Below are positions 16,393 to 24,265 of a stretch of DNA of 64,000 bases, piece by piece. Each line of letters starts with the position of its first letter. Position 1 is the stretch's first letter. The position numbers and the translations under genes were made by a program. This stretch comes from Sphingomonas naphthae (GTDB taxonomy: Bacteria > Pseudomonadota > Alphaproteobacteria > Sphingomonadales > Sphingomonadaceae): NCBI RefSeq assembly GCF_028607085.1, contig NZ_CP117411.1:1-64000 (forward strand), given 5' to 3'. Below the pieces are notes generated by a model, which ran no database searches, was not told the origin of the DNA, and was given only the letters and a program-made list of their open reading frames with translations.

Positions 16393-17517
16393 ATGGAGAC
16401 GCATATGGACAAACTGGAAGCGAGCTTCGACGCGATCGAGGCGGTGGATGCGGTGCGCGCCGACGTGGCGGCGCTGACGGCGCGGGTGGATGCCGCGATC
16501 GTGCAGGCCGGGCGGCCGGCGCTGGCGGGCGCGAAGGGCGCGGGAAGCCCCGAGACGAAGGCGTTCGTCGACCAATATCTCCGCAAGGGGATGGAGGGCG
16601 CGGTCGAGCGCAAGAGCCTGGCGGGCACGAGCGACGCGGCGGGCGGCTATGCCGTGCCGCGCGAGATCGACGGGCGGATCGATGCGCTGCTGCGCGGCAT
16701 CTCGCCGATCCGCGCCATCGCCAATGTGGTGAAGGTGGGAACGGCGGGCTATCGCAAGCTGGTGACGAGCGGCGGCTTCGCCAGCGGCTGGGCGGGCGAA
16801 GGCGATGCGCGGGCCGAGACGGCGACGCCGACCTTTCACGAAATCGTGCCACCGTCGGGCGAGCTGTACGCCAATCCGGCGGCGAGCCAGGCGATGCTGG
16901 ACGATGCCGCGTTCGACCTGGAGGCGTGGCTGGCCGACGAGGTGGCGCGCGAGTTCGGCCGGGCCGAGGGGCAGGCGTTCGTCGCCGGCAACGGCACCAA
17001 CCGGCCGAAGGGCTTCCTGAGCTATGCCACGGCGGCGACGGGAGACGGGACGCGCGCGTTCGGCACGTTGCAGCATGTGCTGTCGGGGGCGGCCGGCGGC
17101 TTTGATCCGGTGAGCCCGCAGGACCGGCTGATCGATCTGGTGCAGGCGCTGGCCAGCCCCTACCGACAGGGGGCCGTGTTCGTGATGAATTCGGCGACCC
17201 TGGCGGTGATCCGCAAGTTCAAGACGGCCGACGGCGCCTTCCTGTGGCAGCCGGCGCTGGCCGAGGGGCGGGCGGACACGCTGCTGGGCTATCCGGTGGT
17301 GGAGGCGGACGACATGCCCGATATCGCGGCGGGCAGCCTTTCGATCGCGTTCGGCAATTTCCGCGCCGGGTATCTGATCGCGGAACGCGCCGAGACGGCG
17401 ATCCTGCGCGATCCGTTCAGCCACAAGCCGTTCGTGCATTTCTACGCGACCAAGCGCGTGGGCGGCGGGGTGAGCGATGCCCAAGCGATCAAGCTGATGA
17501 AGTTCGCGGCGAGCTGA
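16393..17517 (+). CDS. HK97-fold major capsid protein (g5-like)
   Basis: 374 residues from ATG 16393, preceded by GGAGG at 16379; a GTG at 16384 and an ATG at 16405 are alternatives. The N-terminal helical region (DKLEASFDAIEAVDAVRADV..., about 60 residues) is the delta/scaffold domain removed by the protease. The mature fold begins around KSLAGTSDAAGGYAVPREI and contains FVAGNGTNRPKGFL, VFVMNSATLAVIRKFK and GYPVVEADDMPDI. The length fits the GTA capsid family. Confidence 0.94.
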   Translation: METHMDKLEASFDAIEAVDAVRADVAALTARVDAAIVQAGRPALAGAKGAGSPETKAFVDQYLRKGMEGAVERKSLAGTSDAAGGYAVPREIDGRIDALLRGISPIRAIANVVKVGTAGYRKLVTSGGFASGWAGEGDARAETATPTFHEIVPPSGELYANPAASQAMLDDAAFDLEAWLADEVAREFGRAEGQAFVAGNGTNRPKGFLSYATAATGDGTRAFGTLQHVLSGAAGGFDPVSPQDRLIDLVQALASPYRQGAVFVMNSATLAVIRKFKTADGAFLWQPALAEGRADTLLGYPVVEADDMPDIAAGSLSIAFGNFRAGYLIAERAETAILRDPFSHKPFVHFYATKRVGGGVSDAQAIKLMKFAAS

Positions 17518-17532
17518 GAACTCATCCCCAAG

Positions 17533-17645
17533 CCGTTCGCCCTGAGTAGGGACTGAGCGCAGTCGAAGGCCCGTATCGAAGGGTCTCGCGAGATGCTTCG
17601 ATACGCCGCTTCGACTGCGCTCAGCAGCTACTCAGCACGAACGGG
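17533..17645. repeat. Class D repeat between capsid and connector genes
   Basis: GAGCGCAGTCGAAGGCCCG on the left and CTTCGACTGCGCTCAGCAGC on the right flank a short centre; outer arms CCGTTCGCCCTGAG / CTCAGCACGAACGGG also pair. No gene lies between 17518 and 17690. Confidence 0.75.
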
Positions 17646-17690
17646 TTGTGGGCGCGGGCGGGCTTTTCATTTTTCAGCGGGAGACACCCG

Positions 17691-18200
17691 ATGGGCGAGG
17701 CGGTGAGCCTGGCGGCGGTGAAGGCGTATCTGCGGATCGAGGGCGACGAGGATGACGATCTGCTCGGCCGGCTGATCGCGACGGCGGAAGGGCTGTGCGA
17801 GGGGTTCATCGGGCAGGTGCTGATCCGCCGCGCGATGACGGAAGAGATAGCGGCGCCGGGCTGGTGGCATCCGCTGGGCGTGTGGCCGATCGTGGCGATC
17901 ACGGCGGTGGAGGAGGTGACGTCCTCGGGCGCGGTGGCGCTGCCGGTGGCGGCCTATGCGGTGGATATCGATCCGCGTGGCGACGGGCTGGTGCGGGTGA
18001 CCGTGCCGGGGATCGGGCGCATCCGCGTGACCTATACGGCGGGGATCGCGGCGGACGCCGAGGCGCTGCCGGCGGGGCTGGCGCAGGGCATCGTGCGGCT
18101 GGTGGCGCACCTCCACGCGCATCGCGACGAGGCCGACGAGGCGGGGCCGCCGGCGGCGGTGGCGGCGCTGTGGCGGCCGTGGCGGAGGATGCGGCTGTGA
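17691..18200 (+). CDS. Head-tail connector protein (g6-like)
   Basis: 169 residues from ATG 17691, with GGGAGA upstream. The N-terminal MGEAVSLAAVKAYLRIEGDEDDDLLGRLI is the hallmark of gp6-type connectors (helical, acidic stretch), and IRVTYTAGIAADAEALP is a conserved downstream strand. Connectors join the portal ring to the tail. Its stop overlaps the g7-like GTG start (GTGA), a translational coupling typical of this block. Confidence 0.9.
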   Translation: MGEAVSLAAVKAYLRIEGDEDDDLLGRLIATAEGLCEGFIGQVLIRRAMTEEIAAPGWWHPLGVWPIVAITAVEEVTSSGAVALPVAAYAVDIDPRGDGLVRVTVPGIGRIRVTYTAGIAADAEALPAGLAQGIVRLVAHLHAHRDEADEAGPPAAVAALWRPWRRMRL

Positions 18201-18484
18201 GCGCGCTGGCGGGGCTGCTGACCGAGCGGGTCGCGATCGCCCGGCCCGATCCGGCGCGTGATGCGATCGGATCGGCGAGCGGCCAGTGGATCGCGGTGGC
18301 GACGATCTCGGCCGGGCTGGTGCCCGAGGGGCGCAATGGCTGGCGGGTGGTGCTGCGCCGGCCGAGCGCGATCCGCGAGGGCTGGCGGATGACGTGGCGC
18401 GATCGACGGCTGCGGGTGACCGACGTGACGATCGACCCGCGCACGCCCGACCGCCTGATCCTGATGGCGGAGGAAATGCGATGA
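18197..18484 (+). CDS. Head closure / head-tail joining protein (g7-like)
   Basis: 95 residues from GTG 18197, overlapping the g6 stop. The body ERVAIARPDPARDAIGSASGQW and RPSAIREGWRMTWRDRRLRVTDVTIDPRTPDRLIL matches the SPP1 gp16-type head-closure family in size and pattern. It seals the connector after packaging. It overlaps g8 by 4 bases (ATGA). Confidence 0.85.
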   Translation: MSALAGLLTERVAIARPDPARDAIGSASGQWIAVATISAGLVPEGRNGWRVVLRRPSAIREGWRMTWRDRRLRVTDVTIDPRTPDRLILMAEEMR

Positions 18485-18867
18485 GCGCGGTGGCGGTGCA
18501 GGCGGCGATCGTGGCGGCGCTCACCGAGGCGCTGGGCGCGGACGTGTCGGGCGTGTTCGATGGGGTGCCTGCCGACGCGGTCTTTCCGTTCGTGTCGATC
18601 GAGGAGGGCGGATCGGCCGACTGGAGCTTTAAGGGGGCGCGGGGGCGCGAACAGCGGTTCGTGGCGGTGCTGCGCGACGACGGGGCTTCGGCGGCGCGGC
18701 TGCATGGGCTGATGGCGCGGGCGGAATTCGCGATCGAGGGGGTCGGGGGTGACCTCGGCGTCTGTCGGGTGGCGAGCGTGGCGTTCCTGCGGGCGCGGGT
18801 GGTGCGGCCGGCGCGGGGGGCGTGGGCCGGGGTGATCGAATTTCGGGTGCGGTGGGTGGAGGGGTGA
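18481..18867 (+). CDS. DUF3168 tail-completion protein (g8-like)
   Basis: 128 residues. VQAAIVAALTEALG near the N-terminus, AVFPFVSIEEGGSADWSFKG and REQRFVAVLRDDG in the middle are DUF3168 family features. The family forms a tail-terminator or neck ring in HK97-like tails. It is followed by a class D repeat that separates it from the tail tube gene. Confidence 0.85.
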   Translation: MSAVAVQAAIVAALTEALGADVSGVFDGVPADAVFPFVSIEEGGSADWSFKGARGREQRFVAVLRDDGASAARLHGLMARAEFAIEGVGGDLGVCRVASVAFLRARVVRPARGAWAGVIEFRVRWVEG

Positions 18868-18881
18868 GCGGTCTTACTCCT

Positions 18882-19010
18882 CCGTTCGTCCCGAGCGAAG
18901 TCGAGGGATCCGTCCGACCGAGCGTAGCCGAGGTCGTGGCTGCCATCCGCATCTCGGCTTCGCTCGATGCTTGCGGTCCCTCGACTTCGCTCGGGACGAA
19001 CGGGGTTTTT
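18882..19010. repeat. Class D long inverted repeat ending in a T-run
   Basis: The arms 18882-18907 and 18976-19003 are perfect reverse complements over 26 bases (core CGAGCGAAGTCGAGGG / CCCTCGACTTCGCTCG). The right arm is followed by GG and TTTTT at 19006-19010, so on the plus strand it can behave as a terminator 25 bases before the tail tube start at 19035. Confidence 0.8.
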
Positions 19011-19034
19011 GTTGCAGCGATCAAGGAGGTTCTC

Positions 19035-19442
19035 ATGGCGGTCGAAAAAGGAAGCGCGTTTTTGTTGAAGGTGGGGGATGGGGCGGGGACGCCGGCCTAT
19101 TCCACCGTGGCGGGGATGCGGACGACGCAGCTGTCGATCAACGGCGAGGCGGTGGCGATCACCAGCAAGGCCAGCGGCGGGTGGCGCGAATTGCTGTCGG
19201 GCGCGGGGGTGCGATCGGTATCGGTATCGGCGGCAGGGGTGTTCACCGGATCGGGCGCGGAGCTGCGGATCAAGGGCCATGCGCTGGCCGGGCTGATCGA
19301 CGATTATGAGCTGAGCTTCGAAAGCGGCGAGCGGCTGCGCGGGCGCTTTCTGGTGACACGGCTGGATTATGCCGGGGATTTCAACGGCGAGCGCAGCTAC
19401 GCGCTGGCGCTGGAAAGCTCGGGCGCGGTGGTGTCGGCATGA
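19035..19442 (+). CDS. Major tail (tube) protein (g9-like, TP901-1 family)
   Basis: 135 residues from ATG 19035, with AAGGAGG upstream. The protein begins MAVEKGSAFLLKVGDGAGTP, and AGMRTTQLSINGEAVAITSK is the conserved tail-tube strand region. It overlaps the next gene by 4 bases (ATGA). The tube forms the short, flexible GTA tail. Confidence 0.9.
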   Translation: MAVEKGSAFLLKVGDGAGTPAYSTVAGMRTTQLSINGEAVAITSKASGGWRELLSGAGVRSVSVSAAGVFTGSGAELRIKGHALAGLIDDYELSFESGERLRGRFLVTRLDYAGDFNGERSYALALESSGAVVSA

Positions 19443-19753
19443 CCGGGGCGGCGAACCCGCTGCGGGGCGAGGCGGTCGTGCAGATCGAAAATGCTGCGGT
19501 CATGCTGCGGCCGACATTTCAGGCGCTGGTGGCGGCCGAGCAAGAATTGGGGCCGTTGTTCGATCTCGTCGAGCGGGCGGCGGCCGGGCGGATGGGGCTG
19601 GCCGAGATGGTCGCCTTGTTCTGGCATTGCCTGACCGATCCGCCCGAGGGGGTGACGCGCGAGCGGCTGGGCGAGGCGATCGCCGAGGCCGGGCTGGCGG
19701 CGGTGGCGCCGGTGCTGAAGCGATTGCTGCACCAGATCCTCGCCGGGCGGTGA
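19439..19753 (+). CDS. GTA tail assembly protein (g10-like)
   Basis: 104 residues. GTA gene-10 family features are MTGAANPLRGEAVVQIENAA, MLRPTFQALVAAEQELGPL and MGLAEMVALFWHCL. It probably acts as a tail assembly chaperone together with the next small gene. It overlaps g9 by 4 bases and the next gene by 4 bases. Confidence 0.85.
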   Translation: MTGAANPLRGEAVVQIENAAVMLRPTFQALVAAEQELGPLFDLVERAAAGRMGLAEMVALFWHCLTDPPEGVTRERLGEAIAEAGLAAVAPVLKRLLHQILAGR

Positions 19754-19956
19754 CGTTCGGAGAAAATGCGGCGCGCCTGGCGGGTGTCGCCGGGGCGTTG
19801 CTGGGGTGGCGGCCGGAGGAATTCTGGCGGGCGACGCCGGGGGAGTTCGCGGCCGTCGTCGCGGCGCTGGCGGGTGTCGGGGCGGGCCAGGGGGGCGAGC
19901 GGCCGGCGCTGGCCGATGATCTCGCGCGGCTGATGGAGGCATTTCCCGATGGATGA
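19750..19956 (+). CDS. Phage tail assembly chaperone (g10.1-like)
   Basis: 68 residues from GTG 19750, overlapping the previous stop. The pattern FGENAARLAGVAGALLGWRPEEFWRATPGEF is the tail-chaperone family that follows g10 in alphaproteobacterial GTAs. It is too short to be noticed by eye without the overlap. It overlaps the tape measure gene by 8 bases. Confidence 0.8.
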   Translation: MTFGENAARLAGVAGALLGWRPEEFWRATPGEFAAVVAALAGVGAGQGGERPALADDLARLMEAFPDG

Positions 19957-20524
19957 GGAGATCGAGCGGCTGCTGGGCGCGGTGCGCGCCGACGGCGGCG
20001 GCTTCGCGCGCGACGTGGCGGCGATGCGGGCGGAGCTGGAGGACGGGCTGGGCGCGGGGGCGGAGCGCGCGGGGCGGGCGATCGAAAGCGCGCTGGGGCG
20101 CGCGGTGCGATCGGGCAAGTTCGGATTCGACGATCTGCGGCGGGTGGCGCTGGGCGCGCTCGACGATATCGCGCGGGCGGCGGTGCGGGAGGGGGTGGCC
20201 TCGACCGGGATTGGCGGCATCGGCGGGATCGCGTCGGTGGCGACGGGGCTGCTGGGCGGGCTGCTCGGGTTGCCGGGGCGGGCGACGGGTGGGCCGGTGT
20301 CGCCGGGTGCTGCCTATGTGGTGGGCGAGCGGGGGCCGGAATTGTTCGTGCCGACCGCCAGCGGGCGGGTGGTGGCGGCTGGGCCGGTGGGTGGAACGGC
20401 GCGTGAGGTGCGGGTGGCGATCACGGTGAACGCGGGCGGCGATGCGGCACCGGTGGCGCTGGCGCGATCGGGGCGGCAGGTGGCGCGCGCGGTAAGGGCG
20501 GCGCTGGAGCGGGCTGATCCCTGA
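19949..20524 (+). CDS. Short tape measure protein (g11-like)
   Basis: 191 residues, consistent with the unusually short tape measure of GTAs (about 220). A charged helical head (MDEEIERLLGAVRADGGGF...) is followed by a Gly-rich hydrophobic stretch (TGIGGIGGIASVATGLLGGL) and the typical C-terminal motif GGPVSPGAAYVVGERGPELF. Tape measure length sets tail length, so the tail is short. Class A repeats follow. Confidence 0.88.
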   Translation: MDEEIERLLGAVRADGGGFARDVAAMRAELEDGLGAGAERAGRAIESALGRAVRSGKFGFDDLRRVALGALDDIARAAVREGVASTGIGGIGGIASVATGLLGGLLGLPGRATGGPVSPGAAYVVGERGPELFVPTASGRVVAAGPVGGTAREVRVAITVNAGGDAAPVALARSGRQVARAVRAALERADP

Positions 20525-20533
20525 AACATCGTT

Positions 20534-20721
20534 GTGCTCCTGCGCAGGCAGGAGCCCAGGGTGGGAGGGCGCAGTGTGTGTGGCCCTAGGCTCCTGCCTC
20601 CGCAGGAGCACGGGGACGCGAGTGTCGCCGTCATGAGCCGCTTCGTGCTCCGGCGCAGGCCGGAGCGTAGGAGGCGGGCGCTGTGCTTCGTAACCCTGGG
20701 CTCCGGCCTTCGCCGGAGCAC
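20534..20721. repeat. Two class A repeats between g11 and g12-like genes
   Basis: One class A pair is of the CTCCTGC variety (20534-20611) and the other of the CTCCGGC variety (20645-20721), followed by a GGACCTGGTCCGGGGTCCGG palindrome. The gap 20525-20797 has no gene. Confidence 0.75.
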
Positions 20722-20797
20722 GGGGGTTCTTTGCTTCTTCGTCACCCCGGACCTGGTCCGGGGTCCGGGGTGACGTTTGCGATGATGGAGAGCGGCG

Positions 20798-23083
20798 ATG
20801 GGCTGGCGGTTGGCATCCTCGGGCGACGCGATCGAGCGGGGGTTTGTGCAGCGGTTCGATGCGCGCTTCTGGTCGGTGAATTTTCCGCGGCCGATGATGG
20901 CGGCGGTGACCACGGTGGCGGCCGATGCGCTGCGGGTGGATGCGGTTTTCTATCGGTCGGGCGATCTGGCTGGGCTGATCTGGGAGGCGGAGGATCGATA
21001 CGATCATCCGCTGCTGGCCTATGAGACGGCGCGGGACTTTCGGGATTGCCGGCTCACATTTCGCTGGCGATCGGGCGGGGTGCGGGCGCTGGACGCGGTG
21101 CATGGGCCGACCCTGACGATCGAGGGGCGGGACGCGGGCGGTGCCCCGCGCGCCTGGTATGTGCGGCTGTGGAATTATGCGGTCGGCACGCCGGAGGATG
21201 CTCTGGTGTCGCTGGATTTCGCGGCGCTGGTCGGGGGCTTCGACCTGCCGGCCGATGCCGATCCGGTGTGGGCGGGGGATGTCGACCGGATGTTCGTGTC
21301 GCTGGTGCCGCCGGATTATGACGGCGGCGATGCGATGCTGGCCGAGCCCGCCGGGGGCTGGGCGGAAATGTCGGGGATTTGCTGCGACGGGCCGGGGGCA
21401 GTGCTGGCGATCGGGGATGCGCTGGTGCCGGCGCACGGGATGCGGATGGCGACCGGCTATGACGATCATTATCACCTGACCCCGGCGCGATTGCTGCGCA
21501 ACATGTTGCACTTGGGCTATCGCGGGCCGATCAACCATTATGTCGGCATGAGCCATTATTTCCGGCTCGACGGGGCGCTGCTGGTGACGGCGGCGGGCGG
21601 GGTTTTGAACGGGCCGTCCGCGGCGTGGCATGGCGATTTTCTGGCGCGGGCGGGGGCGCTGGGATATTCGCCGATCCTGTCGCTGTCCTACGAACTGTTC
21701 GACGCGCATTGCCCCGAGGGGTGGAAGCAGCGGGCGGCGGACGGGAGCCCGGCGCTGACCGGCTGGGTGCCGCCCTCGACCCTGCTGTCGCCCGCCAATG
21801 CGGCGGCGATGGCGTACCTTCAGGCGGTGGCGGTGGCGTTCGTCGGGATCGCGCAAGGGGCGGGCGTGGCGGTGCGCTTTCAGGTGGGCGAGCCCTGGTG
21901 GTGGACGCGCGGCGACGGGACGATCTGCCTGTATGACGAGGCCGCGCGCGCGGCGCTGGGCGATCCGCCGGTGGTGAGTGTGCGGGCGCCGCTGGACGGC
22001 GCGGCGCTGGCGGTGCTGGATGCGGCCGGGGCTTTGCTGGCGGGATCGACCGCGGCGCTGTGCGCGGCGGTGCGGGCGGTGGCGCCGGATGCCGAGACCC
22101 TGCTGCTGGTCTATCTGCCAACGGTGCTGGACCGCGCCGCGCCCGAACTGGCGCGCGCCAACGTGCCGGTCGGCTGGGCGCGGCCGGCGTTCGACGTGTT
22201 GCAGATCGAGGATTATGACTGGGTCACCGGCGACAATGCCGGCGCGACGGCGGGGGGTGTCGCGGCGATGCTGGGGCGGCTCGGCTATGCGATCGGCGAG
22301 ACCCATTATCTGAGCGGCTTCGTGCTGAACGCTGCCGATCGCGGGCAATGGCGCGCGATCGACGCGGCGGCGGTGGCGGCCGCGCGGCGCGGCGCGGCAG
22401 AGGCCTTCTTCTGGGCGCTGCCACAGGTGCTGCGCGACGGCTTCACCCATTTCGATGGCGGGGAGGATGACATGCAGGCGTTCGACGACGTGTCGTTCCC
22501 GATCGCGATCGGGCAGGCGGCGAGCGTGGAGCCGGGTTTCTCGACGCGGATTTCGACGAGCGCCTCGGGCCATGAATGGCGCAACGCCGATTGGGCCGAG
22601 GCGCGGCTGCGCTTCGATGCGGGGCCGGGGGTGCGATCCGAGGCGGAAGTGCAGGCGCTGATCGGCTTCTTCCGCGCGCGGATGGGGCCGGCGCGGGGGT
22701 TCCGCTTCCGCGATCCGTTCGATGACAGTTCGGCGGGCATGACGGGCGTGCCGGGGGCGGGCGATCAGGCGATCGGCACGGGCGACGGGGTCGCGACGCG
22801 GTTCGCGCTGGTGAAGGCTTATGGGGAGAGCGTGCGGCGGATCACGCGGCCGGTGGCGGGCAGCGTGCGGGTGGCGGTGGACGGCATCGAGCGGTTGGCG
22901 GGCTGGGCGCTGGATGGCGGCACGGTGCAATTCGATGCGGCGCCGGGGGCGGGCGCGGTGGTGACGGCGGGGTTTCGCTTCGACGTGCCGGTGCGCTTCG
23001 CGGAGGATCGGTTGGAGGTGGCGCGGGCGACCTGGGCGGCGGGCGAGATGGCGAGGGTGCCGCTGATCGAGGTGAAGGAGTGA
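20798..23083 (+). CDS. Fused tail protein: N-terminal TIM-barrel-like glycoside hydrolase candidate plus C-terminal DUF2460 (g12-like)
   Basis: 761 residues. Residues about 559-761 are the DUF2460/TIGR02217 distal tail protein (FDDVSFPIAIGQAASVEPGF, FFRARMGPARGFRFRDPFDD), equal in size to a normal GTA g12. Residues 1-555 are extra. They show features of a clan A glycoside hydrolase barrel: ILSLSYELFD, then FQVGEPWWW with Glu365 and DVLQIEDYDW with Glu471 as candidate acid/base and nucleophile. The role could be surface-polysaccharide or peptidoglycan degradation at the tail tip. The catalytic assignment is an inference. Confidence 0.85.
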   Translation: MGWRLASSGDAIERGFVQRFDARFWSVNFPRPMMAAVTTVAADALRVDAVFYRSGDLAGLIWEAEDRYDHPLLAYETARDFRDCRLTFRWRSGGVRALDAVHGPTLTIEGRDAGGAPRAWYVRLWNYAVGTPEDALVSLDFAALVGGFDLPADADPVWAGDVDRMFVSLVPPDYDGGDAMLAEPAGGWAEMSGICCDGPGAVLAIGDALVPAHGMRMATGYDDHYHLTPARLLRNMLHLGYRGPINHYVGMSHYFRLDGALLVTAAGGVLNGPSAAWHGDFLARAGALGYSPILSLSYELFDAHCPEGWKQRAADGSPALTGWVPPSTLLSPANAAAMAYLQAVAVAFVGIAQGAGVAVRFQVGEPWWWTRGDGTICLYDEAARAALGDPPVVSVRAPLDGAALAVLDAAGALLAGSTAALCAAVRAVAPDAETLLLVYLPTVLDRAAPELARANVPVGWARPAFDVLQIEDYDWVTGDNAGATAGGVAAMLGRLGYAIGETHYLSGFVLNAADRGQWRAIDAAAVAAARRGAAEAFFWALPQVLRDGFTHFDGGEDDMQAFDDVSFPIAIGQAASVEPGFSTRISTSASGHEWRNADWAEARLRFDAGPGVRSEAEVQALIGFFRARMGPARGFRFRDPFDDSSAGMTGVPGAGDQAIGTGDGVATRFALVKAYGESVRRITRPVAGSVRVAVDGIERLAGWALDGGTVQFDAAPGAGAVVTAGFRFDVPVRFAEDRLEVARATWAAGEMARVPLIEVKE
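22461..22474 (+). promoter_or_regulatory. Internal ribosome site and in-frame ATG at the DUF2460 boundary
   Basis: GGGGAGGATGAC precedes an in-frame ATG at 22472 with correct spacing. Translation from it would give a 203-residue standalone DUF2460 protein, about the size of an ordinary g12. It may be a relic of the fusion or an active second start. Confidence 0.5.
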
Positions 23084-23883
23084 GCGGGGCTTCGACGCTG
23101 GCTTTATGCTGGCGGCTGGATCGGCGCGACGGCGTGACCTTGGGATTCACCGCGCATGATCGGGATATCGCGCGCGATGGGCTCGTCTATCGCGCGGCGC
23201 CCGGGATGCTGCCCTCGGCGATCACGCGCAGCGACGGCTTCGCGGCGGATACGCTGGATGTGTCGGGCGCGCTGACGGCGGACGCGATCCGGGAAGAGGA
23301 TTTGCGCGCGGGGCGCTGGGATGGCGCGCGGGTGCGGCTGTTCGCGGTGGACTGGGCCGATCCGCAAGCGCCGGCGGTGTTCCTGACGCGGGGCGAGCTG
23401 GGCGATATCTCGACGGCGGACGGCGCCTTCACCGCCGAATTGCGCGGCGCGGTGGCGGCGCTGGAGCGGCCGGTGGTGGAGATGACCGCGCCCGATTGCC
23501 GCGCCGATCTGGGCGACCGGCGGTGCCGGGTGAACATGGCGGGGCGGGTGCGGGTGCTGCGCGTGTCGCCGGGGGACGAGGCGGGGCTGGTGGAGGCGGA
23601 GGCGGCCGGGCCGGAGGACAATGCTTATGGCTATGGGCGGCTGCGCTGGCTGGATGGGGCGAACAGCGGGCTGGCGAGCGCGATCCTGCGATCGGCGGGG
23701 GCGGAAATATGGCTGCGCGAGCCGCCGCCGTTCCCGGTCGAGGCGGATACGTTGGTCGAACTGACCGAGGGCTGCGACCGGCTGTTCGCGACATGCTGCG
23801 ATCGCTTCGCCAATGCGGCCAACTTCCGGGGCGAGCCCTACCTGCCGGGCAACGACCTGCTGACCCGCTATCCGGGGGCCTGA
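23080..23883 (+). CDS. DUF2163/TIGR02218 tail protein (g13-like)
   Basis: 267 residues from GTG 23080, overlapping the previous stop by 4 bases. Family features are WRLDRRDGVTLGFTAHDRDI near the N-terminus, and LGDRRCRVNMAGRVRV and a C-terminal GCDRLFATCCDRFANAANFRGEPYL, which is the iron-binding Cys cluster region described for GTA baseplate proteins. It builds the tail tip with the g12- and g15-like proteins. Confidence 0.88.
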   Translation: MSGASTLALCWRLDRRDGVTLGFTAHDRDIARDGLVYRAAPGMLPSAITRSDGFAADTLDVSGALTADAIREEDLRAGRWDGARVRLFAVDWADPQAPAVFLTRGELGDISTADGAFTAELRGAVAALERPVVEMTAPDCRADLGDRRCRVNMAGRVRVLRVSPGDEAGLVEAEAAGPEDNAYGYGRLRWLDGANSGLASAILRSAGAEIWLREPPPFPVEADTLVELTEGCDRLFATCCDRFANAANFRGEPYLPGNDLLTRYPGA

Positions 23884-23884
23884 C

Positions 23885-24265
23885 ATGCGGGGCGATGTGG
23901 TGGCGCGGGCGCGGGGGTGCGTCGGGGCGCGCTTTCGCGTGCATGGGCGCGATCCGGCGTTCGGGCTGGATTGCGTCGGGCTGGTGGGGATCGCCTTCGC
24001 GCGGACCGGGCTGCCGGCGGATTATGCGGTGCGCGGCGGATCGGCCCCGGCGGTGGCGGCGGCGATCGGGCGCGCGGGGCTGGTGGCGGCCGGGGGCGAC
24101 GCGGCGGGCGATCTGCTGCTGCTCGATTGCGGCGCGGGGCAATTGCATCTGGCGGTCGGGACGGGCGCGGGCTTCGTCCATGCCGATGCGAAATTGCGGC
24201 GGGTGGTGGAGGTGCCGGGGCGGCCGGCGTGGCCGCTGCTTGGCGCATGGGCGGAGGCGGGCTGA
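23885..24265 (+). CDS. NlpC/P60 family peptidase (g14-like)
   Basis: 126 residues. The catalytic Cys30 lies in PAFGLDCVGLVG and the His in GQLHLAVGTGAGFVHAD. GTA g14 homologues are cell-wall peptidases at the tail tip that open the recipient peptidoglycan. Its stop and the next ATG share bases (TGATG). All catalytic residues of the Cys-His pair are visible. Confidence 0.85.
   Translation: MRGDVVARARGCVGARFRVHGRDPAFGLDCVGLVGIAFARTGLPADYAVRGGSAPAVAAAIGRAGLVAAGGDAAGDLLLLDCGAGQLHLAVGTGAGFVHADAKLRRVVEVPGRPAWPLLGAWAEAG

Noticed and set aside
19397-22930. 1177-residue open frame on the minus strand opposite the GTA tail genes
   Set aside because: Its product is Arg/Pro/His-rich without domain character and mirrors the coding genes; long antisense frames are common in such GC-rich DNA.
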